Made by a program: the position numbers and the translations under genes
Notes under the pieces: generated by a model
Seen by the model: the letters and a program-made list of their open reading frames with translations, nothing else
Database searches by the model: none
What the model was told of the DNA's origin: nothing
Source: Moringa oleifera
Lineage: Eukaryota > Streptophyta > Magnoliopsida > Brassicales > Moringaceae
Direction of reading: 5' to 3'
DNA: 64,000 bases
Assembly (NCBI GenBank): GCA_021397835.1
Contig: JAJFZO010000087.1
Coordinates: forward strand, 1,178,001-1,242,000
Part shown: positions 44,452 to 56,900 of the stretch, in pieces
How the letters are laid out: each line of letters opens with the position of its first letter
Numbering within the stretch: position 1 is the stretch's first letter

Positions 44452-46306
44452 AGCATGCAGACAACCAGAAAAAAACTACACGGAGATCGAAAATGGCAAT
44501 TGGGTCAAGATGGGTATGTATTTCATGGCTTACTCTTCGTTGATTATGAGCCAGTTTAATGTAATGGAGAAAAAAGGTGGAGAAAGCCAACCAAGAACTC
44601 GACTTTCAACTGACACTGGAAGGCCATGCATAAAGTAAATGAGGTTCCATGGCCGCCAACCAACAACTCGGCTCTTAATAACACACATCGCATCAAAACC
44701 ATGGCATTTAATACTGATAATGTTCAAGCCGATTCTCTAGATTTATGTATCAATCACTTTACCTAGCTTAGCTTTTTTATTATAAGCAGTTATTACATGG
44801 CCCTCTGTCTTCAGACAATTAGGTTAGCACTTGAAGGAGATGATGAAAGTGAAAGGAAGGATCTGAATGAGTTGTACATGGGTTTACTGTTTAAGGAGTG
44901 TGAGATCATTTATTGATGAAGAAACTTATCCTTCACAGTATGAAAAAGAAACCTAGTTCCTAATAACAGGCTCAGGCCAGTGATTAATTGTGGGGTTCAG
45001 TTTTTGGGCCGTCTTTTGATCAAGCTGAACCGGTCCCATTCATTGCCCAACAGCCCAACAAGAAAGCATGAAATGCTCTCTGTTTCTTCTCTCGTTAGGG
45101 CTTACCATTGTTCATTGACCAGAGTGCCAAGGGGTTTAAGGACCAGAGAAGTCTGGGGAGCTAGCTACCTAAAATTAAGTTTATATGACAGAAGAAAAGG
45201 AATTGCTTTTAGGGTTTCTCATTGTAGAGAGGTCTGTTTCTAAGGTTTCTCTGTAGCGTCCATTCAAAATCTAAGATGCTGTTCACTTTATTCTTTTTCT
45301 GGGCTCTCTTGTGTCTTTTCTCAGTCTCAAAAAAATGGCTATGAAGCCCACAGAACGAAACGCAAGTTTGTGATTCTTTTTAAGGATTTCTTATATTGGC
45401 CTGCTTGATTTGGTTGCTTGAGTATTAAAATTTTCGAGTTGTGAGGATATGTATATATTTGATTGAAACTAGTAGCTCTTGGTTTTTTGAAGTGGTATCA
45501 TGCCTCTATTTGGTTGCCGGGAAAACCAGGGAAAGGAATTCGAAAATTTTAAACCTGGAGTTGTTCTCACTTGGAGCTCTCAAAACTCGAAAGTGCTCAC
45601 CATCCATGTGGGTCGTATTGGCCAACCCTGATCTTCCCGCGGAAGATTGCCGGGTTTGATTTCCAAAGAAAAGAAAAGAAATTGAGTCAAATGCAATTCC
45701 TTTCTTAATTGAGTTGGGTTTATCTGATGTGGGAACAGACTTCCATTTTCTGGGATTTGATCTTTGATGCATGACAAAGTATAATTTCGCCTTAGTATGG
45801 AATAATGTGAATCAATCTTCTGATCTTAGATTCTGAGGGATTGAAAGGACAGGCTTGATATTGAGATTATCTGAATATGACTACTAGCATTTTCTGAGAA
45901 TTCGGAAACAAGAAACCAAGCATCTTGTTTCTGTTACCGTACTTATGCTATGACCAAGGAAGATTTATGTAGTACTGCCATTTCTGATACATTATGGGAA
46001 ATTATACAGAAGAAACTAATAAAGAAACAAGGGGAAATCCTCTCGTAGGAAATGCCCTTTACATATACTGTCTTGTGCACCCCAATTCAAAAATGCAGGC
46101 GGTGATCACAAACTCAGAGTACAAATCCAGAGAAAACCCTAAATTATTTTCTAGGAAAAACAGGGAAGAACAGGCACAGAGAGTTTGGTAAATGAAGTCA
46201 AAGAGATGCATACCCTTCGTAACGCATGCTTTATTTACACAAAATATATATGTAACCCAAGAACAACTGATCACAGATCACAGACCGGCAACGAAGACAT
46301 GTAACT
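44452..46306. other. Intergenic spacer, no gene seen
   Basis: This contains the ABCB promoter at its left and the 3' end of the PNRC-motif gene at its right. The middle, 44950-45750, is less AT-rich than other spacers and could be transcribed, but no protein family is recognised. Confidence 0.5.
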
Positions 46307-47074
46307 TCATCGGAGACGCAGAAGTCGCCGGAGATTATCTGTCGCTCCGGCGTCGATGCCTGCAGCTTCAGCGTTGCAGCTGAGCTTCGATCTAAGGGAA
46401 AACTTGGGCAAAGGCAAGCTGCTCGGTGGTGGAGCCAGTGAAAACAGCGACCCTGAGAACTTCTCTAAATCTTTCATTTCACTATCCATTGGTATTGAAG
46501 ATGGAGATGATGACAGTAGGACTTTAGAAACATCCTTCGGAAGATCATTCGGGTCGGGTCCTGACGGGTTGGTGGATGCAATAGTCAAAGGTTTCGATGC
46601 TGTTTGGGATGTAGTCAAGTCTTTTTGGTTTGTTTCTTCTCTTTTACCATAAGGCTGTTTGGATTTCTTTGGCGTGAGAGACTGGTCTCGGGGTTTTTTG
46701 CCGGATTTTCTGGTAGTAGGAGGAGGGCAAGCCAGGGATTGGCTTCGGACTGGGAGAGAGTTGTGCCTGTGAACCACCGGCAAAGGAAGAAGAGCCGGTT
46801 GCTGTTGTTGTTGATGATGATAAGGATGATGAAGAAGCTGATTATGATGGAGGAGATTGAAGACTGAAGCTGATGGAGGAGGATAAGAGAAGGAGAGAGA
46901 AGGAGGAGGAGCAAACAAGAGGCCTCCTCCTCCTCCTCCTCCATGGATGTTCGATGGAACCAAGTTCTCGCTAGGCCTTGAAACGACGGTGCGAGTGTTT
47001 CTCCTGGGGTTCTTGATCTGCTTGTAAGGAGAGACTGACTGCTCTGGCGCAGATGGAACAAAAATTGCCTCCAT
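46307..47074 (-). CDS. Plant PNRC-motif protein (proline-rich, DCP1-binding type)
   Basis: A single exon gives 255 residues. The start MEAIFVPSA follows a leader that lacks another good in-frame start. The protein is low in order: a poly-Gly stretch near residue 45, His/Gln-rich segments (LLHHPYHHQQQQQ), a basic region (RKSGKKPRDQSLTPKKSK), and near residue 220 the motif SLAPPPSSLPLPKFSL. That motif matches the PNRC signature (proline stretch followed by LPxPxFxL), which in animals binds the EVH1 domain of DCP1 and links decapping to decay. A role in mRNA decay in this plant is an inference. A TATA box (47531-47536, minus strand) predicts a leader of about 430 nt. Confidence 0.85.
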   Translation of the reverse strand: MEAIFVPSAPEQSVSPYKQIKNPRRNTRTVVSRPSENLVPSNIHGGGGGGGLLFAPPPSLSFSYPPPSASVFNLLHHNQLLHHPYHHQQQQQPALLPLPVVHRHNSLPVRSQSLACPPPTTRKSGKKPRDQSLTPKKSKQPYGKREETNQKDLTTSQTASKPLTIASTNPSGPDPNDLPKDVSKVLLSSSPSSIPMDSEMKDLEKFSGSLFSLAPPPSSLPLPKFSLRSKLSCNAEAAGIDAGATDNLRRLLRLR

Positions 47075-47530
47075 AGCTAAGAACTTCAAAAGACTTTCAG
47101 AAAAATAGTACAATCCACAGATTTGAAGGAGAAAACGCCAGGAAAAGAGAAGGAAAATCCTTGATTTGAAGAAGGAAAATAGTTCTTTTTTAAAAAAAAA
47201 CGAGGCTATTGATCTCAAAATAATCCGATCGTCAGCCTTAATTTTCTCGACAGAACTTTACAGATTTCCTCGAACTAGGATCAAGAGGAAAACAAATCTA
47301 ATCAACAAAAGATTTACAAAGTTCCGATTAAGAAGAAACAAGACACGAGAAATCGATACATAAACTGATGACAAAACAGAAAAGAAAAACTAGTTAAAAG
47401 AAAAAAAAAAGGATAAATCAGATCATTCGATCCAGAAAGGGATTCTTCAGGTCCCTTGAAGCTTAAGCGGGTTCTGTAGATATTTTCAGCATCTAAAACC
47501 TTTCCGGTTCTTCGCCAACCCCTGCCTCGT

Positions 47531-47536
47531 TTTATA
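47531..47536 (-). promoter_or_regulatory. TATA box of the PNRC-motif gene
   Basis: CTATAAAACG is read on the minus strand in a GC-rich setting, about 460 bp upstream of the start codon. Confidence 0.65.
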
Positions 47537-49200
47537 GAAGCCGACCCCGTTCCAAGCCAACGGCTACTTTTCTTTTTTAATTTTCAGAAATTTCATTTTT
47601 TAAATATTTTTCAGATTTATTAATTTAATTTTTAATTAAAAGGTCACAGTTACTCCTAATTTACCGACAACTGTTGCGTCGGCTACCCCTTGAGCCATGA
47701 CCAGGGGGACATCTTCAGGACGGCAACCGCCGATGCCACGTTGACCGTTAGATCCCGGAATTTGATATAGCCGTTAGGGAGATTGTGACCGTTGATCAAC
47801 TCCTCGGGTTCCTCTACGCGAGATAGAGACCGGAGGAATCCTAGCCATACACGTAGTCCAAAAGCAATGGGGCCCATACCTTTTAGGTATTGTTTTAGTC
47901 TTGATGACCTCATGTGCAAGGAATGCGTAATAGCAACTCAATTAAATAATGTCAAAGATTTCTGATGGAGAGGGTAATCGCGTGGTCCTTCAATGAATCT
48001 GAGCCTTAAAAGTGGCGTTGTGCCAGCCATTCTTGCTTGGAACAATCGGATATTTTGGGATGGATGATTGGTCGCCTCATGCATCACGCGTGTAATTTAT
48101 AACACCATTAATTAATTCCTGAGACTTTCAGATGAGTACTCCGCGCCGCATGCTATCATTACCAATTTTCTCAAATTTTAATTATCTATAAAATTTCCAG
48201 ATTTTTTTATACAAAAATAAAAAAGAAAAATGCAAAATGAGAGCGACGCGTCGTTTCATCCCTTTTGATGGCGAAATGGGGTCTCCATAGCGTGATGAAC
48301 GAACCAGAGGAAGTTTGAATCACGTGCCATTCACGTGCAATGGGACCCATCACTAGTTTGGAGCCCAGTAATTAGATCCTTCAACTGAAAATCTGACCGT
48401 TGAATGCCCAGTCTGTTTGCCAAACGACTTGTCCACCGGTGATTATGACTTCGTGATTGTATTTTTCACTGGGGAGAGAAAGAGAGATCGCACCGAAAGT
48501 GAGCTTTGTCTTCTATCTGGGTACTGCTGTAATTTCACGAACTACCAATGAAATCATTTTCCTTCGGGAATTGAAGATTTTTTCTTGGTTGCCAAACAGA
48601 CTTGGCGGTGCCACAACAGAAGCTTTTGTGTCAAAAGATTTGCTATAACATCAGCTTTCTTTTTTACTTTTTCTTTCCTTTCTTTTTTTCTGATTTTCTG
48701 GTTGGATAGCAATTGCCTGAATTTGGTAGGTGCATGACAATCAGCACTTTTTTCATGTTCGTGGTTAACAATGACGTTGGGCCGTTGATACTATACTTTG
48801 CAACGACCGTTATGATGGAAACCCTTTTTTTTTTTATTTATTTCAATTGGAGATTACAAGATCGTTAATCATCCATCAAAATATCACGATGTTGGAGATT
48901 TCATTTAAAATTATATAAGAATTTTATATTTATTTTATATTATCAATTAAATTTTTATATTTAAAAAATTAATATATTAAACTCTGATTTATTAATTTAA
49001 ATTAAATTAAATACTATCAAAAAATAAAAAATAAAAATATTTAAATTAAAAATCTTATGTAATAAATTTTTATTTAAATTTTTTTACAAAAATAAAAAAA
49101 TATACAAACTACCATGACAAAAAATTTTAAAATTTTTTAAAGTACTGAAAGAATATTTTTTAAATTTATATTATCAAATTTTTTTAAAAAAATCATTAAA

Positions 49201-49350
49201 AAATTATTCAAATTGAAAAGATAAACTTAAATAATGTGAAAATTTATTTAAATCATTTTAAAGATATTTTAATAATAATAATATTTTTAATTTTTTATAT
49301 CTATTTAACTTTAAATATAATTTAGACTAAATTGATAGATCAAAGTTTAA
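49201..49350 (+). repeat. Dispersed AT-rich repeat, copy E
   Basis: AAATTATTCAAATTGAAAAG, then GTGAAAATTTATTTAAATCA, then AGATATTTTAATAATAATAA, then ATTTTTAATTTTTTATAT. By eye the similarity to copy G extends collinearly over about 500 bp (roughly 48890-49400 against 60380-60880). Confidence 0.65.
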
Positions 49351-51360
49351 TTTCTTACTTTTTAAACATGAAAGTTTGATTAGTAATATGAAATAAATAT
49401 TTAAATTTTATATAATTTTTATTTAAAATATTATTTATTTTAATATTGATCATTATTAATATATTATATATAATTTTATTTTTTAAATAATTTATTTTAA
49501 TATTATCGTTATTGGCACATATTTTAGTTTTATTTTTAAAATTATGTGTAAAACAGTCATTGATAATACTCAAAATTGATGGTATCAACCATGAGCGAAA
49601 CTACACATGTTGATTAATATTCCATGATTTTATTCTTTACATATCTCATTGATTTTAATATACATATATATATATAATAGTAATATTCGATTTTGTGTCC
49701 ATAGATATAATATTATTTTTATTTATATTATATTATAAATATTATTTATTTTAAAATTATTATGTAATTCCAACCTTTACTATTTCAAATACATTTATAA
49801 ATGATACGAAATTGAAATTTATATAATATTTAATAGAATAAAATTTTTATACAATATAATAGTAGTTATACTAATTTTGTATTTTTAAAGGACATTTTAT
49901 TACTAATTTCATCCCACTAGCACCGATTCATGACATTATCAAAGGGATAAATGGTAAATAAAGGAGAAAAAAAACTTTATATTTTGTATCCATCCGGACA
50001 ATAGCTTGGATTAATGTTAATATTAGATTACGGTCACATGGGGACTTGGTGAGACATAATGGTACATTGAAGTATGGGGAAAGCTAAGGATATGATAAAA
50101 TTTAATATTTAATTAAATAAAGTATATTGTAAATTAGGTAGGACTTGGTCCCGATGGAAAACATAGAAAGATCTATGAGAGTGTTACGTGTCCGTAAACA
50201 AAGCATAAGGTCGGTGATTGGTCAAATAATATAAAAGATGAAATATCTATCTTCTAGGCCTTTCTTGTCAGATCCGAGTCATTAATCTTTCTCCGACTTT
50301 ACCATATTTAATTACTAGGGTATGCCTGGCGATGCACATGGACACTCCATGTGGATGGATCAACATATGAACTTTAACCGATGGTTCGGAATACGAAATT
50401 TTGTTACTTTTGCACTTAAATGTATATTAGATGGTTCTTTTCGGTCGGAAGAATAAAATTTTGATGTGTTTACATATAAATTTGAATTTATAAATTCAAA
50501 TAGATAAATAAAATTTATAAACCAGTAAAAACTTACAAAAATATTTTAAAAATAAAAACTGATAATAAAATCACAAGAGATCAACCTTGCTATGTGCAAT
50601 CTGGTTAATTCGAGAGATATTATTATTATTATTGAAAAACATCACTCTCATGTTTTTATACATATATACTTTCAAGTTTACTTATTTATAATAATATTGT
50701 TTTGTTGATATGATTTTTTAATTTTTAAATAATTTATTATATTAAATTTTAAAATAATTAAAATAAAATATTCATTAATTATTTCATTAATTGTTACCTA
50801 CTAATAATATTTTAAAAATAAATATTATTTAAAATATATTTTTTCATTTTTATCCTAAAATTTTAAAAAATAATCATATCAACAACAAAGGATTGGGTTG
50901 AATTACAAAGTTTGGGCCCTGCATTAAAGACTTGTGGGCTGAACCCAGGCTCATGATTTCTTTTCCCCTTCTCAAACTATAAGAGGACTAACTCCGGAGG
51001 ACAGACCCTTCTGCCTTACATATTGAGGCACTGCAGAAAATTCAGACAATCTTGGGCTGAAGAATCTGTCCATTAAGGCTAAAAGCCAACTACAAAAAAA
51101 GTCTTCTGAATTGGTATGCCAATCCTATTTGGATTGGACTCACTGTGAAATTGTTAAGAAAAAAAAAAAAGAAAAATCACAGCTCACTGATAAAGGTCAT
51201 CTGCCAAGTTAATTGGCGTTGAATTTTTAATTAAAATAAAAAATATTTTAATAAAAAATAATTACATGGATAAAATATATATTTTATTTATAATTTTAAA
51301 TTAAAACTTAAAAAATTATCCTTATTAAAAATTTATTTTTATTAAATTTTTAATATGTAA

Positions 51361-51586
51361 TTTTTGTTTATAAATTTTATTAATATAAACTGTTTTGCGC
51401 ATATACTTGATATACGTATAATTTTTTTATAATTATATAAATATTTTTTAAAATATATTATCAAAATAAAAAATATTTATTTATTTTAATAATATTTAAA
51501 AAAATTATAATAATTATATAAATAAAAATTATATAATATATATGTGCACATAAATATTAAAATAAATAAAAATTATAAATAAAATT
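51361..51586. repeat. Foldback MITE-like element, copy 2
   Basis: The arms are imperfect reverse complements over about 100 bp, with TTTATAAATTTTATTAATAT on the left against ATTAAAATAAATAAAAATTATAAAT on the right. The centre shares AAAATA(T)ATTA(T)(C)AAAATAAA with copy 1 at 14508-14792. Confidence 0.6.
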
Positions 51587-52409
51587 CTTACATTATGAAT
51601 TCGTCTATTCGAGTCTTTTTTTAATAATTAATTATTTAATAAATTAATATACAAATAAATAAAAATTTTAATATTTAATTTTATTAAATTACAATATATT
51701 ATAATTTTATAAAAAAATCAACGCAATTCACACTAACAAAATATCTAAATCTTAGTGTGCTCTTTCAGCCATTCCTTATTTTGGACCCTTAACTGAGGTT
51801 TTTGATGCGTCTGCTTATCGTCAACGGCGTCTTCTGTCTCTGGAAAGCAGAAAACCCCACCAATATGTACAGAAAATGATGCAAGCTTTAGAGACGACAA
51901 CGTTTTTACTCTCTTTTCTGTCTTGCATTATCTCTTCGCCTTTCTTCAGAGGGTACCCACCAACTACTTTTCTGCTTACTTCCTCTTTGTAATCAATGCC
52001 TACTCTTTCAATTCAATGGAGTCTCCAAACATCTGTTACCTAAAGAATCGATGGCTATCTTAATTAATTTGATTTGGATTATTGGTTTTTTAAAAATATA
52101 ATATATATTAATTTAATAAAATTACTTATTAAAATTTTTAAAAATATTAAATATTTTATTTTTTATCATAAATTTTCAAATGTATTCAAATAAATTTTAA
52201 ATAAAACATAATTAACTTGAATTTTATTAAAAAATAAAAATTAATGATTTTTAAATTAAACATTTTGTAATACGAATTTTAAGTTGAATTTTTTTATAAC
52301 TGTAAAAAAATATTGAAGTCACCCTCAATTTTTAATATTAAAAATACTTTTAATAAATTTGTACTGTTAAAAAATTTTCAAAAATCAGAATAAACAATTT
52401 GAGTGTTAA

Positions 52410-52545
52410 AAATTATTTAAAATTGAAAAAATGATTAAAAATAAAACATAACATTTATTCAAATAATTTTTAGATATTTTAATATTAAAAATAAGTTTAA
52501 TTTTTCATAATATTTTAAATTAAGATTTAATTCAATTATTTTTAT
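52410..52545 (+). repeat. Dispersed AT-rich repeat, copy F
   Basis: AATTATTTAAAATTGAAAAA, then ATTTATTCAAATAATTTTTA, then GATATTTTAATATTAAAAAT, then TTTAATTTTTCATAAT follow the family order. Confidence 0.6.
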
Positions 52546-53904
52546 TAATATTTTAAATTATTAATTTTTTTAGTAAAAAACTCTAACACATGTTAAGATA
52601 AGTGTAAAATTTTTATCCACCTGAAAAAATCTTTCAAATCATAATTGTGGTTTCACATGGATTATGGAAAAGAATTTTATAAAATCAATTTATAAAAATG
52701 AGAAAAACACTGTCTCATAAATTTTTTGATATTGATTCAAGATCATTCTATAAATTGACGTCCAAGTTCAAATTTTTTGGCAGTCTCAACTCAATGAAAA
52801 AATAAAGGTTGTTACTCCGGACATTAATAAATCATTAATGTAATATTACCTTAAATATCATAATGAATGAAAATAATTTCAGTATGTGTATAGCATGAAA
52901 AGGCAGCAGCTTAACATGAGAAATCTAAAAATGGCTTATTCAGATGAAAACAAAAACAATTAAGATCAATCAATTTCACATGATAAAGTAGATGAAACAA
53001 ACAACAAAGAAGATGTTTCTATGGGTTGCTCATCTGTCTAAATCCACCCTGCTTTTATTGGGTAATCATTTATAAGACCATGTGATATTTTTGGGGAAGA
53101 ATTTGTCTTTGATTTTCTTTTTTGCTTTAAGTTAACATTTCTTTGAATTGTGAAGGCTCACGTTTTGATACGGTGAATTTCATGAAAACAACCCATTAAA
53201 AGAATGGAGTCAATGTAATTTTGTGTACTTCTCTGATCGCTACTTTGTTAGTGCAAAGAATGAGACAGAATGAAAGCTAAAGGAGGTAACACCTGAAAAG
53301 TTGGGTTATCAAGAATTTTCTTTCTAAATTGAAAGAAAAACAAGAAAATGCAAGAATGGAAGGACAAAATCATTTTTATCCTTGTGTATCAATCCATCAA
53401 TCTATTCTGTCCCAGGTAACACTGTAGCAGTAACAGGAGAACAGCGCTCTGGGCTCCCGCTGGCTCGCTGTCTGGCAGTTAAACCAATAATATTTCTAAA
53501 AGACCAAACGATTCATATTCCAAACAAATGGACGTTGCCGACAGAACCCACACATCACGCCCTTGAAAGTTTCTTTTCAAAGCCGTTGTGTAAATCTTGT
53601 GGGTCGTTGCCGTTGAACGTAAAGGGTTACCCACCAGAATTAATGCTCCTTTTATTGCACTTCCTGATAAGACTTGGATTTCTCTATATGCGCGCATGTG
53701 CGCTCTGGTTTCCCATTATTTTGCAAACGCACGGATCCTAATGTTACTCTTGGCTTTTTGACAGATTGGGTTGTCTTTTCCTTCAACTTTAATAATATGT
53801 TTCCTTCCTGGGTTGCGTAGTGTAATGTTGTCCTCTGTGGGGTGGAGCAAGAATTATTGAGAGGGTGGATTGAAGGTTTTGGGTGATCTGAGAGGAACTT
53901 GGAG

Positions 53905-56900
53905 ATGGGTATTCTGAGTACTATATTGGGTGCCTTCGGTTTTGGCATTGGAACCACCATAGGGATCGTGATTGGGTACTACATGTTCATCTACTTCCAG
54001 CCAACTAAAGTCGAGGTCTGTATCTTTCTCTGTCCCCTTGTCTCTCCAATTCTGATTACTTTCTATTTATGATTGTATCTTCTTGTTCTTCATTATGTTA
54101 TTCCAGGTTGTTTTTCTCTAATTTGCTTTTCATGTGGTTATAGTTGTTCTCTGAACCCTGCTTGCAGATTTAGTTTATGTACTAATTGTATAAGTCCTCT
54201 GGGCTATTCTTGCTGAAGCAGAGCTATATAAATATGTGCAAATGTCTGAAATTCAGACGTTGAAGTCAAAGATAGATTGTTAATGGAAGATAAATATTAC
54301 TGGAAGAGATTGTATTCCATCATATTGTTAGTGTGTGTTCTTTCTGGATAACTATCTCGGCTATTTTTGCTTCAGATAGTTGATAGCATAAAAGTTTACA
54401 ATCAAGAAGTTTTTCTGCACACTAACAGGAGGATTAATATTTTCCCACTTCATCATATGTTAACGTGGAATTTTATGATAAGGCAGATGTTCCTGTCTTG
54501 TTAGGACATTTGTTGTCTGAAACAACAGTCCTTGATACATAGATAGGATGTTTGAAACCAGAAGATGCCAAGAGTTGGAGCTGGATGGGTAGGCAAAGAG
54601 CTCCCAAATAAGCAGAAATCATAAATGTGATGGCATTTTGAAGCCGAGTTAGATAGTTAGATGTAATGACAGATTTGGTCTTTTGTGGCATCATGAATTA
54701 GTACTGAGTTTTGTGTTCTGAGTCAGAGAAAGAAGCACTTGTTCAATTGTTGTTCTTCATCTGAACTTAGACATAGCAATTCTTATACTAAGATAATTCG
54801 GATATACACACAAATGAATACTATCAGAAACTAAAATCAACAGAAACTGTGTCAATGCCATGACTCGTTCTTTGTAAACCATTAATGAGTTGCTTGAGTT
54901 TTTCGTCTGGTTGTTTACATCTCCAGGATCCCAAAATTCGTCCATTGGTGGAGCAAGATTCAGAAATTTTGCAGCGATTACTTCCCGAAATACCTCTATG
55001 GGTGAAAAATCCAGATTTTGATCGTGTATGTTACTCTCTCCTAGTTTTCTTTTTTTCAATCTCTGAGTCTTGTATATGTCAAGTATTCTTGAGCTTTCTC
55101 AAAATCTACATTTTCTTGTGAAGGTTGATTGGCTTAACAAATTTATTGAGACCATGTGGCCATATCTTGACAAGGTATGTGAACCTATATTCTCCTGTGG
55201 TTTCTGGGTTCTTTAATTTACAATTTTCTTGCTCCGAATTTTCCAGGCAATCTGCAAGACTGCAAAGAACATTGCAGATCCCATTATTGCTGAGCAGATT
55301 CCAAAGTATAAAATTGATGCTGTTGAATTTGAAACACTTACCTTGGGCACTCTACCTCCAACTTTTCAAGGTTCACTTGTGCTCTCCTCCTTCCATTCTT
55401 CCCTTTCCTTTCTGATTCTTTCCCTGTACATGCACAGACTAGCAAGACGGTAGACAGATATAAATCCATCAACATGCACAAGCATGAGGCTTAATATTTA
55501 TGAAACTCACCTGATTTCATAACTTAAATATTATGTCTTTCCTTCTTGAACTCAACTAAAAAATGTTTGTTCTGCCCGAAAGAATGTTATAATCACATTG
55601 GGTTGTAAAATCATTCTAAGAAACTTAGCTTTTTAAAACTATATGATGGTGTCCAATTATCTGGGCACGAATGTAAACAAAGATCTTAAAGATTGATTCA
55701 GACCTGTTTAGCTTGATACTACTGTTAAATCTTATGACAATTGTTCGGAGCTGCAAGATAGTCTGTGGGCATGAACAGAATGATGTTATCTTCTGCATCA
55801 AATTCCGCACTGTTTCATTGCTCATCCGTCTGTAGAAAATATTTGAAATTGTGTCATTCTTGATTTCATCTTATATCAGGAATGAAAGTTTACGTAACTG
55901 ATGAGAAGGAATTGATCATGGAACCTTCACTGAAGTGGGCAGGGAATCCTAACATTACCATAGCAGTCAAAGCATTTGGGTTGAAAGCCACTGCACAGGT
56001 ATCTGCTTATGTGTCTGTGGATGTAGGGAGAATACGTAAGAGATTCCACTGCAAATTACTGATTTCTTTTGGCGTATTTCAGGTCATTGATTTGCAAGTA
56101 TTTGCTACTCCACGTATCACCCTGAAGCCTTTAATTCCATCATTTCCCTGCTTTGCCAAAATATTGGTGTCTCTCATGGAGAAGGTATGTGGTGAATGTC
56201 ACAATTATTCAATCAATTAGTAATGAGTGAAGCCATTTTTGTTGGCAGTCAAGCTTATCGGACCTAAAGTGAGTTTGTTATATATTATTTGATGCAGATG
56301 ATGTTCAAGCATTCAAAAAGATTTTTCTTTTTTTTATATCAAGAAAATGATATTCCGAGATCTAAAATTTATTTTGAGAGCTTGTATCTTTGCTTCTAAC
56401 AGTACACTAAAGAATGTGGCATGATTAACAGTCTGAGATGGTTCTAGCTTTGTCTTTCTGGTTCTGATTTTGCAGCCACATGTTGACTTTGGATTGAAAT
56501 TGCTTGGTGGTGATGTAATGTCCATTCCTGGCCTGTACAGGTTTGTCCAGGTAACATTTCTAATTTTTGTTTCTTTTTCACCTGGAAGGTTCTCCTCAAG
56601 GAACGTTGTCTGAAATAATTGTTCCAGATGAAATGGTGTAATTTGCATTTCCAGGGACATTTGTATTCCCGTGCACTCTTTCTTATGAACCTATATGGCC
56701 CCTGAAATGTCTGTGTTGATCCAACATATTGGGATTCATTTTCCTAAGTTCTGTTTTGGTCCCTGAGCCTGCTCTTTCATTTTCCTTTTTCTTTTTTCCT
56801 GCAGGAGCTCATAAAAGATCAAGTTGCAAATATGTACCTATGGCCTAAAGCCCTAGAAGTACAAATAATGGATCCTGCTAAGTATGTTTAATTCCCCAAA

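Larger units (their letters stand above)
47600..53890. other. Long spacer, no gene supported
   Basis: About 6.3 kb without a recognisable gene. Large parts (48880-49900, 50450-50870, 51200-51720, 52080-52580) are almost pure A/T. They contain two dispersed repeat copies and one foldback element. GC-richer islands lie at 47650-48120, 48240-48800, 50880-51200 and 51740-52060 but give no known protein. The promoter of the synaptotagmin gene should be at the right end. Confidence 0.6.

Noticed and set aside
44980..45243. An 87-codon plus-strand frame
   Set aside because: No similarity to a known protein, no good splice partners, and composition like surrounding spacer.
39547..47074. A metabolic or transport gene cluster spanning the ABCB and PNRC-motif genes
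   Set aside because: The proteins belong to unrelated pathways and no biosynthetic enzymes are present, so adjacency appears coincidental.
47683..47919. A 78-codon minus-strand frame upstream of the PNRC-motif gene
   Set aside because: It has no known motif and lies upstream of a good TATA box; treated as chance.
53382..53741. A 119-codon plus-strand frame before the synaptotagmin gene
   Set aside because: It overlaps the expected promoter, has no domain, and an equally long frame exists on the other strand.
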